NCBI GenBank assembly: GCA_002455375.1
Contig: DKKR01000050.1
Coordinates: 59,879 to 87,874, forward strand
Direction: 5' to 3'
From: Bacteroidetes bacterium UBA6661
GTDB lineage: Bacteria > Bacteroidota > Bacteroidia > AKYH767-A > OLB10
Length of the DNA stretch: 27,996 nt
The notes under the pieces were generated by a model that was given only the letters and a program-made list of their open reading frames with translations, ran no database searches and had not been told where the DNA came from. Each line of letters begins with the position of its first letter. Within the stretch, counting starts at the first letter, position 1. Both the position numbers and the translations under genes were made by a program. This document shows positions 16,675 to 24,224 of this stretch, in pieces.

Positions 16675-18537
16675 ATGAGAAAAATCTCTACACTATTTGC
16701 TGCAATGTGCATCACAGCCACTGTTTCAGCACAAACACAACGCCTTGTTCTCTTCGAGGAATTTACAGGTGAAACCTGCCCGCCATGTGCACAAATTAAT
16801 CCAACACTCAATGAAATGTTGAATGATGAAGCAGACAAAATTGTTTCTATTAAGTATCAAAACAACATACCGTCTGCAGGTCCACGATTCTGGCCTTATG
16901 CACAAACGGATATTGTAGCACGTCAGACATATTACAGCAATTCTTATTCCCCTCAGGGAATTATGGATGGCAATCAGTTCAACGATAATGCAGGCGCTTT
17001 AGATCCTGTTATCATCAACCCTCGTTATGCAACACCATCACCATTTGAAGTCAGAGTTGCACATACTTTCAGTGCAGCCAATGACACTATTTATGCATCC
17101 GTAATAATAAAAGCAGCACAAAATTATAACGGCTCAAACTTGGTAGCACAGATTGCAGTTACCGAACGTGATATTTTTGGATACACATCACCTAATGGTG
17201 AATCACACTACGAGGGAGTACTTCGTAAAATGTTGCCTTCCGCATCAGGAACACCATTGCAGCAATCATGGAATGCAGGTGATTCTGTTGTTTTAAATTA
17301 TTCATGGTACATTACACCTGCTGCACTTTCATCTCCTGTTTATTATCAGTTATCAGTTATTGCATTTGTGCAGGAGAATAGCAATAAAGAAGTACTGCAG
17401 GCAGGTTTCAGTCGTGCGCAAGTCCCTATGGATCCAAAAGCAAAAGCTATAACAGGAATGCAGGATGTTACATGTACCGGTAATATTACCCCAACTTTTA
17501 CGATTGCAAATAATGGCATTACTGACATTTCAACTTTAGACATACAATATAAAGTAGATAATAACCCTGCACAGACATATTCCTGGATGGGATTGTTACC
17601 AAGTTTTACAAATACTACCATTTCATTGCCACCAATTCCGGTTTCAGGAAACGGAAGTCACAGCATTACTTTAACTACAACAAATCCGAATGGTGGTGTT
17701 ACAGATAATAATATGTTAAACAATAGCAAGACTGCATACTTCGGAGTTCCTGTGGCTGCTGTTGCAGGTAATGTTTTGGAGGATTTTGCGCTATCAACTT
17801 TTCCACCGGCTAACTGGATTCGTGTAGATCAGAATGGAAACAATACCGGATGGTTACGTTCGACTGCAGGAAATGGCTCTGCTAAAATTGATTTTTACAG
17901 CAGCTTTACCGGTCACATTGACAACCTTTATGTGTATCCTGTTGACATGAGTGGTGCCTCTGTAGCAACAATGACCTTTGATGTATCACACCGTCAATAT
18001 AGTGCTGCCTATATTGATGCAATAAATGTTCAGGTATCTACAGATTGCGGACTAACCTGGAATACAGAATGGGCTAAGGCAGGTGCTGCACTTGCAACAG
18101 TTACAGGTTATCAGACCGGTGCATTTACACCAACAACAGCAGCACAGTGGAGTGCTGAAACTGTGAACCTGAATCAATATGCAGGTAACAATAATGTACT
18201 TATTCGTTTCAATGCTGTGAGTGGTTATGGCAACAATGCTTATGTTGACAATGTGAATGTTTCGTTATCAACAGGAATTAACGAAGTTGCGAATACTGTA
18301 TTTGAATTGTATCCAAACCCAACAACAGGAACTGTAACTATCAGAACCAAGACACAAAATTTTGATTATAAAATCCATTTCTCTGACATTTCGGGAAAAG
18401 AAGTTTTTGTAAATACCCGTATTGAAGGCAATATTATAAAAGCAGATTTCAGTACATGCAGCAATGGAACATACTTTGCCGAAATACAAACACCAAACGG
18501 AACAGAACGCAGTAAATTTGTTTTGCTTAAAGATTAA
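16675..18537 (+). CDS. Secreted thioredoxin-fold (Omp28-like) protein with choice-of-anchor J-like and T9SS sorting domains
   Basis: This is a 620-residue multidomain exported protein. The signal peptide is MRKISTLFAAMCITATVSAQ. Next comes a thioredoxin-like domain with LFEEFTGETCPPCAQINP, in which C35 and C38 form a CPPC redox pair, as in Omp28-related proteins of Bacteroidota. A beta-sandwich of adhesin type follows around residues 250-360. A jelly-roll domain begins near VLEDFALSTFPPANWIRVD and runs through YVDNVNVS, matching the choice-of-anchor J / cleaved-adhesin type. The tail YPNPTTGTVTIRT...NGTYFAEIQTPNGTERSKF is a T9SS sorting domain. The mix suggests a cell-surface or released protein; whether the CPPC is active outside the cell is not known. 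A strong terminator follows. Confidence 0.87.
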   Translation: MRKISTLFAAMCITATVSAQTQRLVLFEEFTGETCPPCAQINPTLNEMLNDEADKIVSIKYQNNIPSAGPRFWPYAQTDIVARQTYYSNSYSPQGIMDGNQFNDNAGALDPVIINPRYATPSPFEVRVAHTFSAANDTIYASVIIKAAQNYNGSNLVAQIAVTERDIFGYTSPNGESHYEGVLRKMLPSASGTPLQQSWNAGDSVVLNYSWYITPAALSSPVYYQLSVIAFVQENSNKEVLQAGFSRAQVPMDPKAKAITGMQDVTCTGNITPTFTIANNGITDISTLDIQYKVDNNPAQTYSWMGLLPSFTNTTISLPPIPVSGNGSHSITLTTTNPNGGVTDNNMLNNSKTAYFGVPVAAVAGNVLEDFALSTFPPANWIRVDQNGNNTGWLRSTAGNGSAKIDFYSSFTGHIDNLYVYPVDMSGASVATMTFDVSHRQYSAAYIDAINVQVSTDCGLTWNTEWAKAGAALATVTGYQTGAFTPTTAAQWSAETVNLNQYAGNNNVLIRFNAVSGYGNNAYVDNVNVSLSTGINEVANTVFELYPNPTTGTVTIRTKTQNFDYKIHFSDISGKEVFVNTRIEGNIIKADFSTCSNGTYFAEIQTPNGTERSKFVLLKD

Positions 18538-18572
18538 TTTTTTTAAGTAATAAAATCGTAATAATTACCTCT

Positions 18573-18608
18573 AAGCCATCACTGAAATACTGATGGCTTT
18601 TTGATTTT
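18573..18608 (+). terminator. Intrinsic terminator after the Omp28-like gene
   Basis: AAGCCATCA (18573-18581) and TGATGGCTT (18591-18599) pair perfectly around a 9-base loop and are followed by TTTTGATTTT. The site lies 35 bases after the stop codon at 18537. Confidence 0.85.
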
Positions 18609-18631
18609 ATAGCAAAGAAACAAACCCGTGT

Positions 18632-18664
18632 TTTGAGTTTCTTTAGCTTATCTTTTTACCTTTG
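18632..18664 (+). promoter_or_regulatory. Bacteroidota promoter for the DHS-like operon
   Basis: TTTG (18632-18635), 21 bases, then TACCTTTG (18657-18664) gives a full TTTG-N21-TAnnTTTG promoter. It covers the longer open frame that begins at a TTG at 18633, so that start is rejected in favour of the ATG at 18702. Confidence 0.75.
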
Positions 18665-18701
18665 CACTCTCAAAAAATTTAATTTAAAATCAAACTTAGT
18701 T

Positions 18702-19676
18702 ATGTCAAAAGGACCCATATCGCAATTTATGCAGCATCACTATCGTCATTTTAATGCTGCTGCTATGATGGATGCTTCAAAAGCTTATGTTACACATCTT
18801 AGCGAAGGTGGAAAAATGATGGTTACACTTGCCGGTGCTATGAGTACAGCCGAACTTGGAATTTCACTTGCAGAAATGATTCGTCAGGATAAAGTGCATA
18901 TTATTTCATGCACCGGAGCAAATCTTGAAGAAGATATCATGAACCTTGTAGCACATAATAGTTATAAGCGAGTTCCCAATTATCGTGACCTTACTCCCGA
19001 GCAAGAACGTGAATTATTAGACAATCATTTTAACCGCGTAACAGACACTTGTATTCCAGAAGAAGAAGCTTTCAGAAGGTTGCAAAAACATATTCATCAG
19101 ATTTGGAAAGATGCCGACAATAAAGGCGAGCGTTATTTTCCTCATGAGTACATGTATAAAATGCTATTGAGTGGCGTATTGGAACAATATTATGAGATTG
19201 ATCCAAAAAACTCATGGATGCTTGCAGCAGCACAAAAAAATATTCCAATTGTAGTTCCCGGCTGGGAAGACAGCACCATGGGAAATATTTTTGCATCCTA
19301 CGTCATCAAAAAAGAAATGAAAGCAACAACCATGAAAAGCGGTATTGAATATATGGTATGGCTGAGTGAGTGGTATCGTCAAAATTCTGGTGGAAAAGGT
19401 GTTGGATTTTTTCAGATTGGTGGTGGCATTGCCGGTGATTTTCCGATTTGTGTTGTACCTATGATGTATCAGGATTTGGAATGGCATGATGTACCGTTCT
19501 GGAGTTATTTCTGTCAGATTAGCGACAGCACAACAAGTTATGGTTCTTATAGTGGTGCTGTGCCAAACGAAAAAATCACATGGGGCAAATTAGATATTGA
19601 CACACCAAAATTTATTGTAGAGAGCGATGCTTCTATTGTTGCACCGTTGATGTTTGCGTGGATATTAGACTGGTAG
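18702..19676 (+). CDS. Deoxyhypusine synthase-like protein lacking the catalytic lysine
   Basis: This 324-residue protein is homologous to deoxyhypusine synthase, the NAD-dependent enzyme that moves the butylamine part of spermidine to eIF5A. Family blocks are clear: LAGAMSTAELG near 43-53, ISCTGANLEED near 68-78, VPGWEDSTMGN near 185-195, and the end SYSGAVPNEKITWGKLDID...VESDASIVAPLMFAWI, which parallels the human SGARPDEAVSWGKI region. The loop that carries the imine-forming lysine in eukaryotic enzymes (GGGVVK, human K329) reads GGGIAGDF here, with glycine 245 at the lysine position. Bacteria have no eIF5A, so the substrate must differ. Some bacterial homologues have been linked to polyamine metabolism, but the lysine loss makes transfer chemistry doubtful. 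It starts its own transcript and is followed after 9 bases by an SRPBCC gene. Confidence 0.88.
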   Translation: MSKGPISQFMQHHYRHFNAAAMMDASKAYVTHLSEGGKMMVTLAGAMSTAELGISLAEMIRQDKVHIISCTGANLEEDIMNLVAHNSYKRVPNYRDLTPEQERELLDNHFNRVTDTCIPEEEAFRRLQKHIHQIWKDADNKGERYFPHEYMYKMLLSGVLEQYYEIDPKNSWMLAAAQKNIPIVVPGWEDSTMGNIFASYVIKKEMKATTMKSGIEYMVWLSEWYRQNSGGKGVGFFQIGGGIAGDFPICVVPMMYQDLEWHDVPFWSYFCQISDSTTSYGSYSGAVPNEKITWGKLDIDTPKFIVESDASIVAPLMFAWILDW

Positions 19677-19685
19677 TAATGTATT

Positions 19686-20228
19686 ATGAATACAGCCGTT
19701 AAATACACCCTGGCAGGCATTGCCGCAGTTATTTTAGGATTTATAAGCTTAGGTATTATTCATCCTGAAATAGAATATGAATCAAGGGTACAGATTAACG
19801 CACCCATTGCAAAAGCATTTGATATTTTTACAGACACTGCAATGATGAAACACTGGATGCCCGGGTTTGTGTCATTCAAACCATTAGAAGGAGAAATACA
19901 CACTAAAGGCTCTAAACAATTATTGGTTTTAAATCTCAACAACGAAAAAATAGAGATTACCGAAACTCTTGAAGATTATAGCTATCCGAAATTATATCAA
20001 TTTCATGCACAAAACACATTGCTGAATTCAACCAACACCATAATTTTTGAAGGTGATTCTCTTCAGTGCAATATGACTATAAAAACAAAAGCAAGTGGCA
20101 ACAACTTTATGCTGCGTTCTATGTTTGTATTTACAGAACCCATCTTTAAACAACAACAGGACAGTACTTATACATTGCTAAAAAAAACAATTGAGTCACA
20201 TTTGGATAATCACAAAATCAACCAATAA
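19686..20228 (+). CDS. Membrane-anchored SRPBCC-family protein
   Basis: This 180-residue protein has one N-terminal transmembrane helix (YTLAGIAAVILGFISLGII, residues 7-25) and a helix-grip (START/Bet v1-like) domain. The fold is suggested by YESRVQINAPIAKAFDIFTD followed by MKHWMPGFVSFKPLEGE, the usual strand-helix-helix opening, and by the long C-terminal helix (FKQQQDSTYTLLKKTIESHL). Such domains bind hydrophobic ligands in a cavity. No catalytic residues can be named. The anchor would place the domain in the periplasm or on the cytosolic face; the N-in signal-anchor form favours the periplasm. It lies 9 bases behind the DHS-like gene and is probably cotranscribed with it. Confidence 0.75.
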   Translation: MNTAVKYTLAGIAAVILGFISLGIIHPEIEYESRVQINAPIAKAFDIFTDTAMMKHWMPGFVSFKPLEGEIHTKGSKQLLVLNLNNEKIEITETLEDYSYPKLYQFHAQNTLLNSTNTIIFEGDSLQCNMTIKTKASGNNFMLRSMFVFTEPIFKQQQDSTYTLLKKTIESHLDNHKINQ

Positions 20229-20274
20229 TTGTAATTAATTATATTTTAAACAATCATTAAATTATTAGTCAGAC

Positions 20275-21942
20275 ATGAATAGTAGAATCATAAACTTTCT
20301 CTTGCTATTATTGATTTCAACCACCGTAAGTGCACAAACAGATGCAGAACTGAAATCAAACCTGAAACAACATATCAGCATATTAGCCAGTGATAAATTT
20401 GAAGGACGTGAGCCGGGCACCAAAGGCGAACGTTTATCTTATGAATACATTACACAACAATTTAAGAATATTGGTTTGCAACCATTAGGCAGCAATGATT
20501 ATTTACAGTCATTTGAATTTTCTGCCGGAACAAAAAGTGGAGCAAAAAACAAATTGAATATAGCCGGAAAAAGTTTGAAATCAGATACTGAATATTATGT
20601 GTTACCATATTCTGCACTTCACTCAACTGCATCGGGTAAATCAATAAAAATCGGAAGTGGATTGTTATCAAAAGAACTTGGCAGAAACGATTATGAAGGG
20701 TTTACTGATTTGAAAGGTAAAATTGCAGTGATGGATTATGCCACTCCGGAGGCAGATAATCCACACAGTAAATGGGCTGAGGCATCAGACTTACGTAAAA
20801 GAATAGAAATTGCAGTATCAAAAGGCATTAGTGGATTGATTATTTATAATTCAAATGATTCCATAAAAAATCCTGAAAAAAATTCGGAAATAAAAATCAC
20901 GCCTTTTGTCATTCCTATTGTATTTGTAAAATCAATTGACGCTGCAAGGCTAAAAAATGATCAGCAGATAACTATAGAAACTGATATTGAAAAAATAATG
21001 CACTCCGGTCATAATGTAATCGGTTACATTGATAACCATGCAGAAAATACAGTTGTGATTGGAGCACATTATGACCACCTGGGTTATGGGGGACATGAAT
21101 CACTCTATAGAGGTACTCCTGCTATTCATAATGGTGCTGACGACAATGCAAGCGGAACATCAACATTAATTGAACTGGCAAGAAAATTAAAATCATCATC
21201 ATTTAAAAAATACAACTATCTGTTTATCGCTTTTTCAGGAGAAGAAAAAGGACTCCTTGGTTCAAACTATTATGTAAAACATCCTACTATTGATTTGAAG
21301 AAAGTTAATTATATGTTGAATATGGATATGGTTGGCAGATTGAAACCTGAAGAGCATATTTTACTTATAAATGGTGCTGGCACTTCACCTTCATGGGATA
21401 GTTTACTAAATAATATCAAAGTAGATTCTCTCAGAATAAAAACTACTGCCTCTGGTGTAGGCCCAAGTGATCACACTTCATTTTATCTGGAAGGAATTCC
21501 TGTACTGCATTTTTTCAGTGGAACACACAGCGACTATCATAAACCCAGCGATGACGAGCCTCTGATTAATTACAATGGTATGGTTTCAATTTTTCATTAT
21601 ATGTACGACCTGATTGAGCAAACAAACAAGTTACCAAAGCTTACTTTTACAAAAACCAATGATTCAAGTAATGAAGATGCACCACGTTTTAAGGTAACAT
21701 TAGGTGTTGTTCCCGATTATGCTTTTGAGGGTAGCGGAATGCGCATTGATGGAGTTACAGAAGGAAGACCTGCTGCAATTGCCGGATTTTTAAAAGGTGA
21801 TGTGGTAATACAGATGGGTGAAGAAAAAGTTGCTGATATGATGAGTTATATGAAAGCACTAAGTAAATTCAAGAAAGGTGACAAGGTAAAAGTAAAAGTT
21901 CAGAGAGGCAATGAAGTTGTTGAAAAAGATGTTACATTTTGA
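20275..21942 (+). CDS. Exported M28-family zinc aminopeptidase with PA and PDZ domains
   Basis: This 555-residue protein has a signal peptide (MNSRIINFLLLLLISTTVSA). A protease-associated (PA) insert spans about residues 105-235. The M28 catalytic domain has all expected residues: H265 in VVIGAHYDHLG, D289 in NGADDNASG (the bridging ligand), the E323-E324 pair in FSGEEKGLLGS (general base and ligand), D351 in NMDMVG, and H422 in GTHSDYHKPSD. A C-terminal PDZ domain runs from about 470 to 555 (FEGSGMRIDGVTEGRPAAIAGFLKGDVVIQMG). It probably trims peptides in the periplasm or at the outer surface; no T9SS tail is present, so the periplasm is likelier. The ATG follows a 46-base gap after the SRPBCC gene. 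Confidence 0.93.
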   Translation: MNSRIINFLLLLLISTTVSAQTDAELKSNLKQHISILASDKFEGREPGTKGERLSYEYITQQFKNIGLQPLGSNDYLQSFEFSAGTKSGAKNKLNIAGKSLKSDTEYYVLPYSALHSTASGKSIKIGSGLLSKELGRNDYEGFTDLKGKIAVMDYATPEADNPHSKWAEASDLRKRIEIAVSKGISGLIIYNSNDSIKNPEKNSEIKITPFVIPIVFVKSIDAARLKNDQQITIETDIEKIMHSGHNVIGYIDNHAENTVVIGAHYDHLGYGGHESLYRGTPAIHNGADDNASGTSTLIELARKLKSSSFKKYNYLFIAFSGEEKGLLGSNYYVKHPTIDLKKVNYMLNMDMVGRLKPEEHILLINGAGTSPSWDSLLNNIKVDSLRIKTTASGVGPSDHTSFYLEGIPVLHFFSGTHSDYHKPSDDEPLINYNGMVSIFHYMYDLIEQTNKLPKLTFTKTNDSSNEDAPRFKVTLGVVPDYAFEGSGMRIDGVTEGRPAAIAGFLKGDVVIQMGEEKVADMMSYMKALSKFKKGDKVKVKVQRGNEVVEKDVTF

Positions 21943-21954
21943 TGAAAAAAAAGT

Positions 21955-22440
21955 ATGACACAGCGAACCATACACTTTGAAGAAAAACAATATTTGGGAT
22001 TAAACCACTATAGTCTGCTGCGAAGCATGGTATTGGCACTTTTTTGCTTTGTAGCTTACTTTGTGACAGAAAACCGTGAAAACAATGCAGAGTTACTCTT
22101 CTTTGGTGGTGTGGCGTTTATGGTAATTTCATTACTTTCTATGTTTATCAAACACCTGCATACACGGGTCTATGATACTTGCATTGAACTGGATGGACTT
22201 TGGACAATGCGTAAAGTAAAAATTGATCTCAGTACAATTGTTGCTATTCAAAAAATCCCGTACAGCAACTACATTATGAATACCCCAGTTTATAACCTGC
22301 ACAGAAATGGTAGTATTTATTTTTATACTTCAGGTCGTTCTGCAATAAAAGTTACTGATAAAGATGGCATGAATTATATTATCGGTACACAAAAACAAGA
22401 GGAGTTTTTAAGAATTCTTAATAGTCTTATCAAAAAATAA
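21955..22440 (+). CDS. Small membrane protein of unknown function, possible PH-like domain
   Basis: I do not recognise this 161-residue protein. Two adjacent transmembrane helices near residues 23-40 and 48-65 (SMVLALFCFVAYFVTENR and LLFFGGVAFMVISLLSMFI) are followed by a cytosolic beta-rich domain: CIELDGLWTMRKVKIDLSTIVAIQKIPY, then NGSIYFYTSGRSAIKVTDKDGMNYIIGTQ and a closing helix EEFLRILNSLIK. This two-helix plus small PH-like barrel plan is common in bacterial bPH-type membrane proteins. It starts 12 bases after the peptidase gene and likely shares its transcript. Its stop codon overlaps the terminator stem. Confidence 0.7.
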   Translation: MTQRTIHFEEKQYLGLNHYSLLRSMVLALFCFVAYFVTENRENNAELLFFGGVAFMVISLLSMFIKHLHTRVYDTCIELDGLWTMRKVKIDLSTIVAIQKIPYSNYIMNTPVYNLHRNGSIYFYTSGRSAIKVTDKDGMNYIIGTQKQEEFLRILNSLIKK

Positions 22441-22472
22441 AGCGGTTGCCTCATTTTAGAGACAACCGCTTT
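22439..22472. terminator. Bidirectional terminator between convergent genes
   Basis: AAAGCGGTTG (22439-22448) and CAACCGCTTT (22463-22472) pair perfectly. CTC/GAG continues the stem beyond one mismatch, around a 6-base loop. On the minus strand the stem is followed by TTTATTTTTTG, a good T-tract for the gene ending at 22497. The left arm overlaps the last two bases of the plus-strand stop codon. Confidence 0.85.
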
Positions 22473-22496
22473 CATCAACATTGTTTTGCTACTGTT

Positions 22497-22781
22497 TTAC
22501 TGCTTAGGAGTATCCTTTGGTTTTTCCATTTCAGTAGCCTTGTGAGCGTCTTTTTGAGGTGACTCTTTAGTTGCAGCTTTATCGGTAGGATGTGTAGCCG
22601 GTTCAGCTTCATGCTTTGCAGGTGCAGCCTGAATCGTTGCCGGTGCATCTTGCTTTACCTCCTTTTGGGGTGTTGTGGCTTGCTCACTTTTTACAGGTTG
22701 CTCTTGTGCCTTTTTTTCGGTTTGTGCATTGGCGCAATATGCTGCTGCCACTACCGCTAATGTAAGAACTGATTTTTTCAT
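22497..22781 (-). CDS. Short exported Lys/Glu/Pro/Ala-rich protein
   Basis: This 94-residue protein has a signal peptide (MKKSVLTLAVVAAAYCANAQ). The rest, about 74 residues, is low-complexity: Lys, Glu, Ala, Pro, Thr and Gln with no aromatic residue after the leader. It is probably disordered in the periplasm. No family can be assigned. A strong promoter and a strong terminator frame it exactly, so it is a self-contained and probably well-expressed gene, not a chance open frame. The cysteine at residue 16 is in the leader, but the sequence around it is not a good lipobox. Confidence 0.75.
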   Translation of the reverse strand: MKKSVLTLAVVAAAYCANAQTEKKAQEQPVKSEQATTPQKEVKQDAPATIQAAPAKHEAEPATHPTDKAATKESPQKDAHKATEMEKPKDTPKQ

Positions 22782-22808
22782 TGTTATTTGATTTTGAAGA
22801 ATTTAAGA

Positions 22809-22839
22809 CAAATATAAATATAATCCTAAATGCTGCAAA
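22809..22839 (-). promoter_or_regulatory. Consensus Bacteroidota promoter for the short exported protein
   Basis: The minus strand reads TTTG (22839-22836), 19 bases, then TATATTTG (22816-22809): an ideal TTTG-N19-TAnnTTTG. The -33 element abuts the stop codon of the permease gene. The leader is about 20-25 bases. Confidence 0.8.
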
Positions 22840-24105
22840 TTAGCCGTTTGCACGGATGGCTTCTACCGGATCGAGTTGTGATGCTGAGTACGCTGGGATG
22901 AATCCTGAAACCAACCCTATTAAAGCGGAAATAAACAATCCAAGCATAATATTATGCCCGGTAAGACTTAGTGGATAATCAAAGGCATGAGAAACAAACA
23001 TGGCTAAAAAATATATAATACTCAAACCTATCAATCCTCCTATCAGACAAAGCACGATAGCTTCAAATAAAAACTGCATCAGAATAAAATAATTCTTTGC
23101 ACCAAGAGATTTCTGAATACCTATCTGACTGGTTCGTTCCTTCACTGAAACAAACATTATGTTAGCAATACCAAATCCACCCACTAAAATTGAAAAGCCT
23201 CCGATTATTGCCCCTGCCATATTCAGTGAGCTGAAAATATTGGTGATGTTATTGCTCAATAAACTTGACTGGTTGAGTGCAAAATTATCCTCCTCTATCG
23301 GTCGCAGTCTTCTGATACTTCGCATGATGGATTTCAATTCATCATTAGCAAACTGAATAGGAACCCCTTCCTTAACCTTTGCTTTTATGAATGGGTCTAT
23401 TCTGTCACTCCGTATATTAACGAAATTACGACCAAAATTCAATGGCAAAACCACAGTATTATCCATCTCTGTCTCAAGCAGACTTTTACCTTCTTCCTTG
23501 AAAACACCTATCACTTCCACCTTGCGGCCCATAACTTCAATAACTTTCCCTAAAGCGGTACTTGCATTTCCAAAAAGTCCGTTAGCAACATTACTGCCTA
23601 TAATGCCAACAGCCCTACCGGAGTTAGATTCTATTTCAGTAAGATAACGACCGGCTGATAATTCGAAAGATTTTACCTTATCAAAATCGTGCGACACCAG
23701 GGCCACAGTTACATTTTCTGCACTATTGTTCAAATATTTAATTGTTTTACCACTCAGATATGCTTCGAAAGTAAAAACTTCTATACTCTGTGAACGTGCA
23801 GCCAACTGATGCATTTCTTTTACAGAAGGTAGCGGACGCTGCCAGTATTTCCACCAAGGGTAATCGCCTCCAAAGGCCCAGGGCCATTTCTGAACATAGA
23901 TAGTCTTGTCCCCCAATGACTCTACACTGGTGCGTACATTTTTTTCCATGGCATCAACCACTGTAAAAACACTAATAATGGCAAAAATACCAATGGAGAT
24001 TCCCAATAAGGACAAAATCGTTCTGAGCATATTTGCCCTCAAAGCATGCAATGCAAATGCTATGCTTTCACCTGACAATTTCAGAAAAATCCGTAATCGG
24101 TTCAT
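22840..24105 (-). CDS. ABC transporter permease, MacB/FtsX type
   Basis: This 421-residue permease has the MacB layout. A first transmembrane helix at about 28-50 (TILSLLGISIGIFAIISVFTVVDAM) is followed by a periplasmic MacB-type core domain of about 230 residues, then three C-terminal helices. The first of these has GAIIGGFSILVGGFGIANIMFVSVKERTSQIGIQKSLGAK, the strongly conserved FtsX-domain signature. The protein ends QLDPVEAIRANG, the family's usual closing motif. Such permeases couple an ATPase to mechanical work on lipoprotein, peptide or drug export. No ATP-binding gene lies next to it, so the partner must be elsewhere. The -7 box sits only 6 bases before the ATG, so the message has almost no leader. 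It diverges from purH. Confidence 0.92.
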   Translation of the reverse strand: MNRLRIFLKLSGESIAFALHALRANMLRTILSLLGISIGIFAIISVFTVVDAMEKNVRTSVESLGDKTIYVQKWPWAFGGDYPWWKYWQRPLPSVKEMHQLAARSQSIEVFTFEAYLSGKTIKYLNNSAENVTVALVSHDFDKVKSFELSAGRYLTEIESNSGRAVGIIGSNVANGLFGNASTALGKVIEVMGRKVEVIGVFKEEGKSLLETEMDNTVVLPLNFGRNFVNIRSDRIDPFIKAKVKEGVPIQFANDELKSIMRSIRRLRPIEEDNFALNQSSLLSNNITNIFSSLNMAGAIIGGFSILVGGFGIANIMFVSVKERTSQIGIQKSLGAKNYFILMQFLFEAIVLCLIGGLIGLSIIYFLAMFVSHAFDYPLSLTGHNIMLGLFISALIGLVSGFIPAYSASQLDPVEAIRANG

Positions 24106-24110
24106 TGCAA

Positions 24111-24118
24111 CAAAAGTA
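24111..24118 (-). promoter_or_regulatory. Bacteroidota -7 box for the MacB-like permease
   Basis: The minus strand reads TACTTTTG, an exact TAnnTTTG, ending 6 bases before the ATG at 24105. The transcript would start at or within a few bases of the start codon. No TTTG is evident at -33. Confidence 0.5.
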
Positions 24119-24183
24119 TAAAGATGTGGTGATTTACTCTGAATTTATTTTCAGTTTAACAAATTTTAATTGATACACTTACC

Positions 24184-24191
24184 TATTTTTG
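24184..24191 (+). promoter_or_regulatory. Bacteroidota -7 box for purH
   Basis: TATTTTTG matches TAnnTTTG. It contains the TTG at 24189 that opens the longest frame, so that TTG is unlikely to be the start. The leader to the GTG at 24225 would be about 25-30 bases. A -33 TTTG at the right distance is not obvious. Confidence 0.55.
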
Positions 24192-24224
24192 CCAACTCTC
24201 CATCAATTTAAAGAATTCCGGGAA

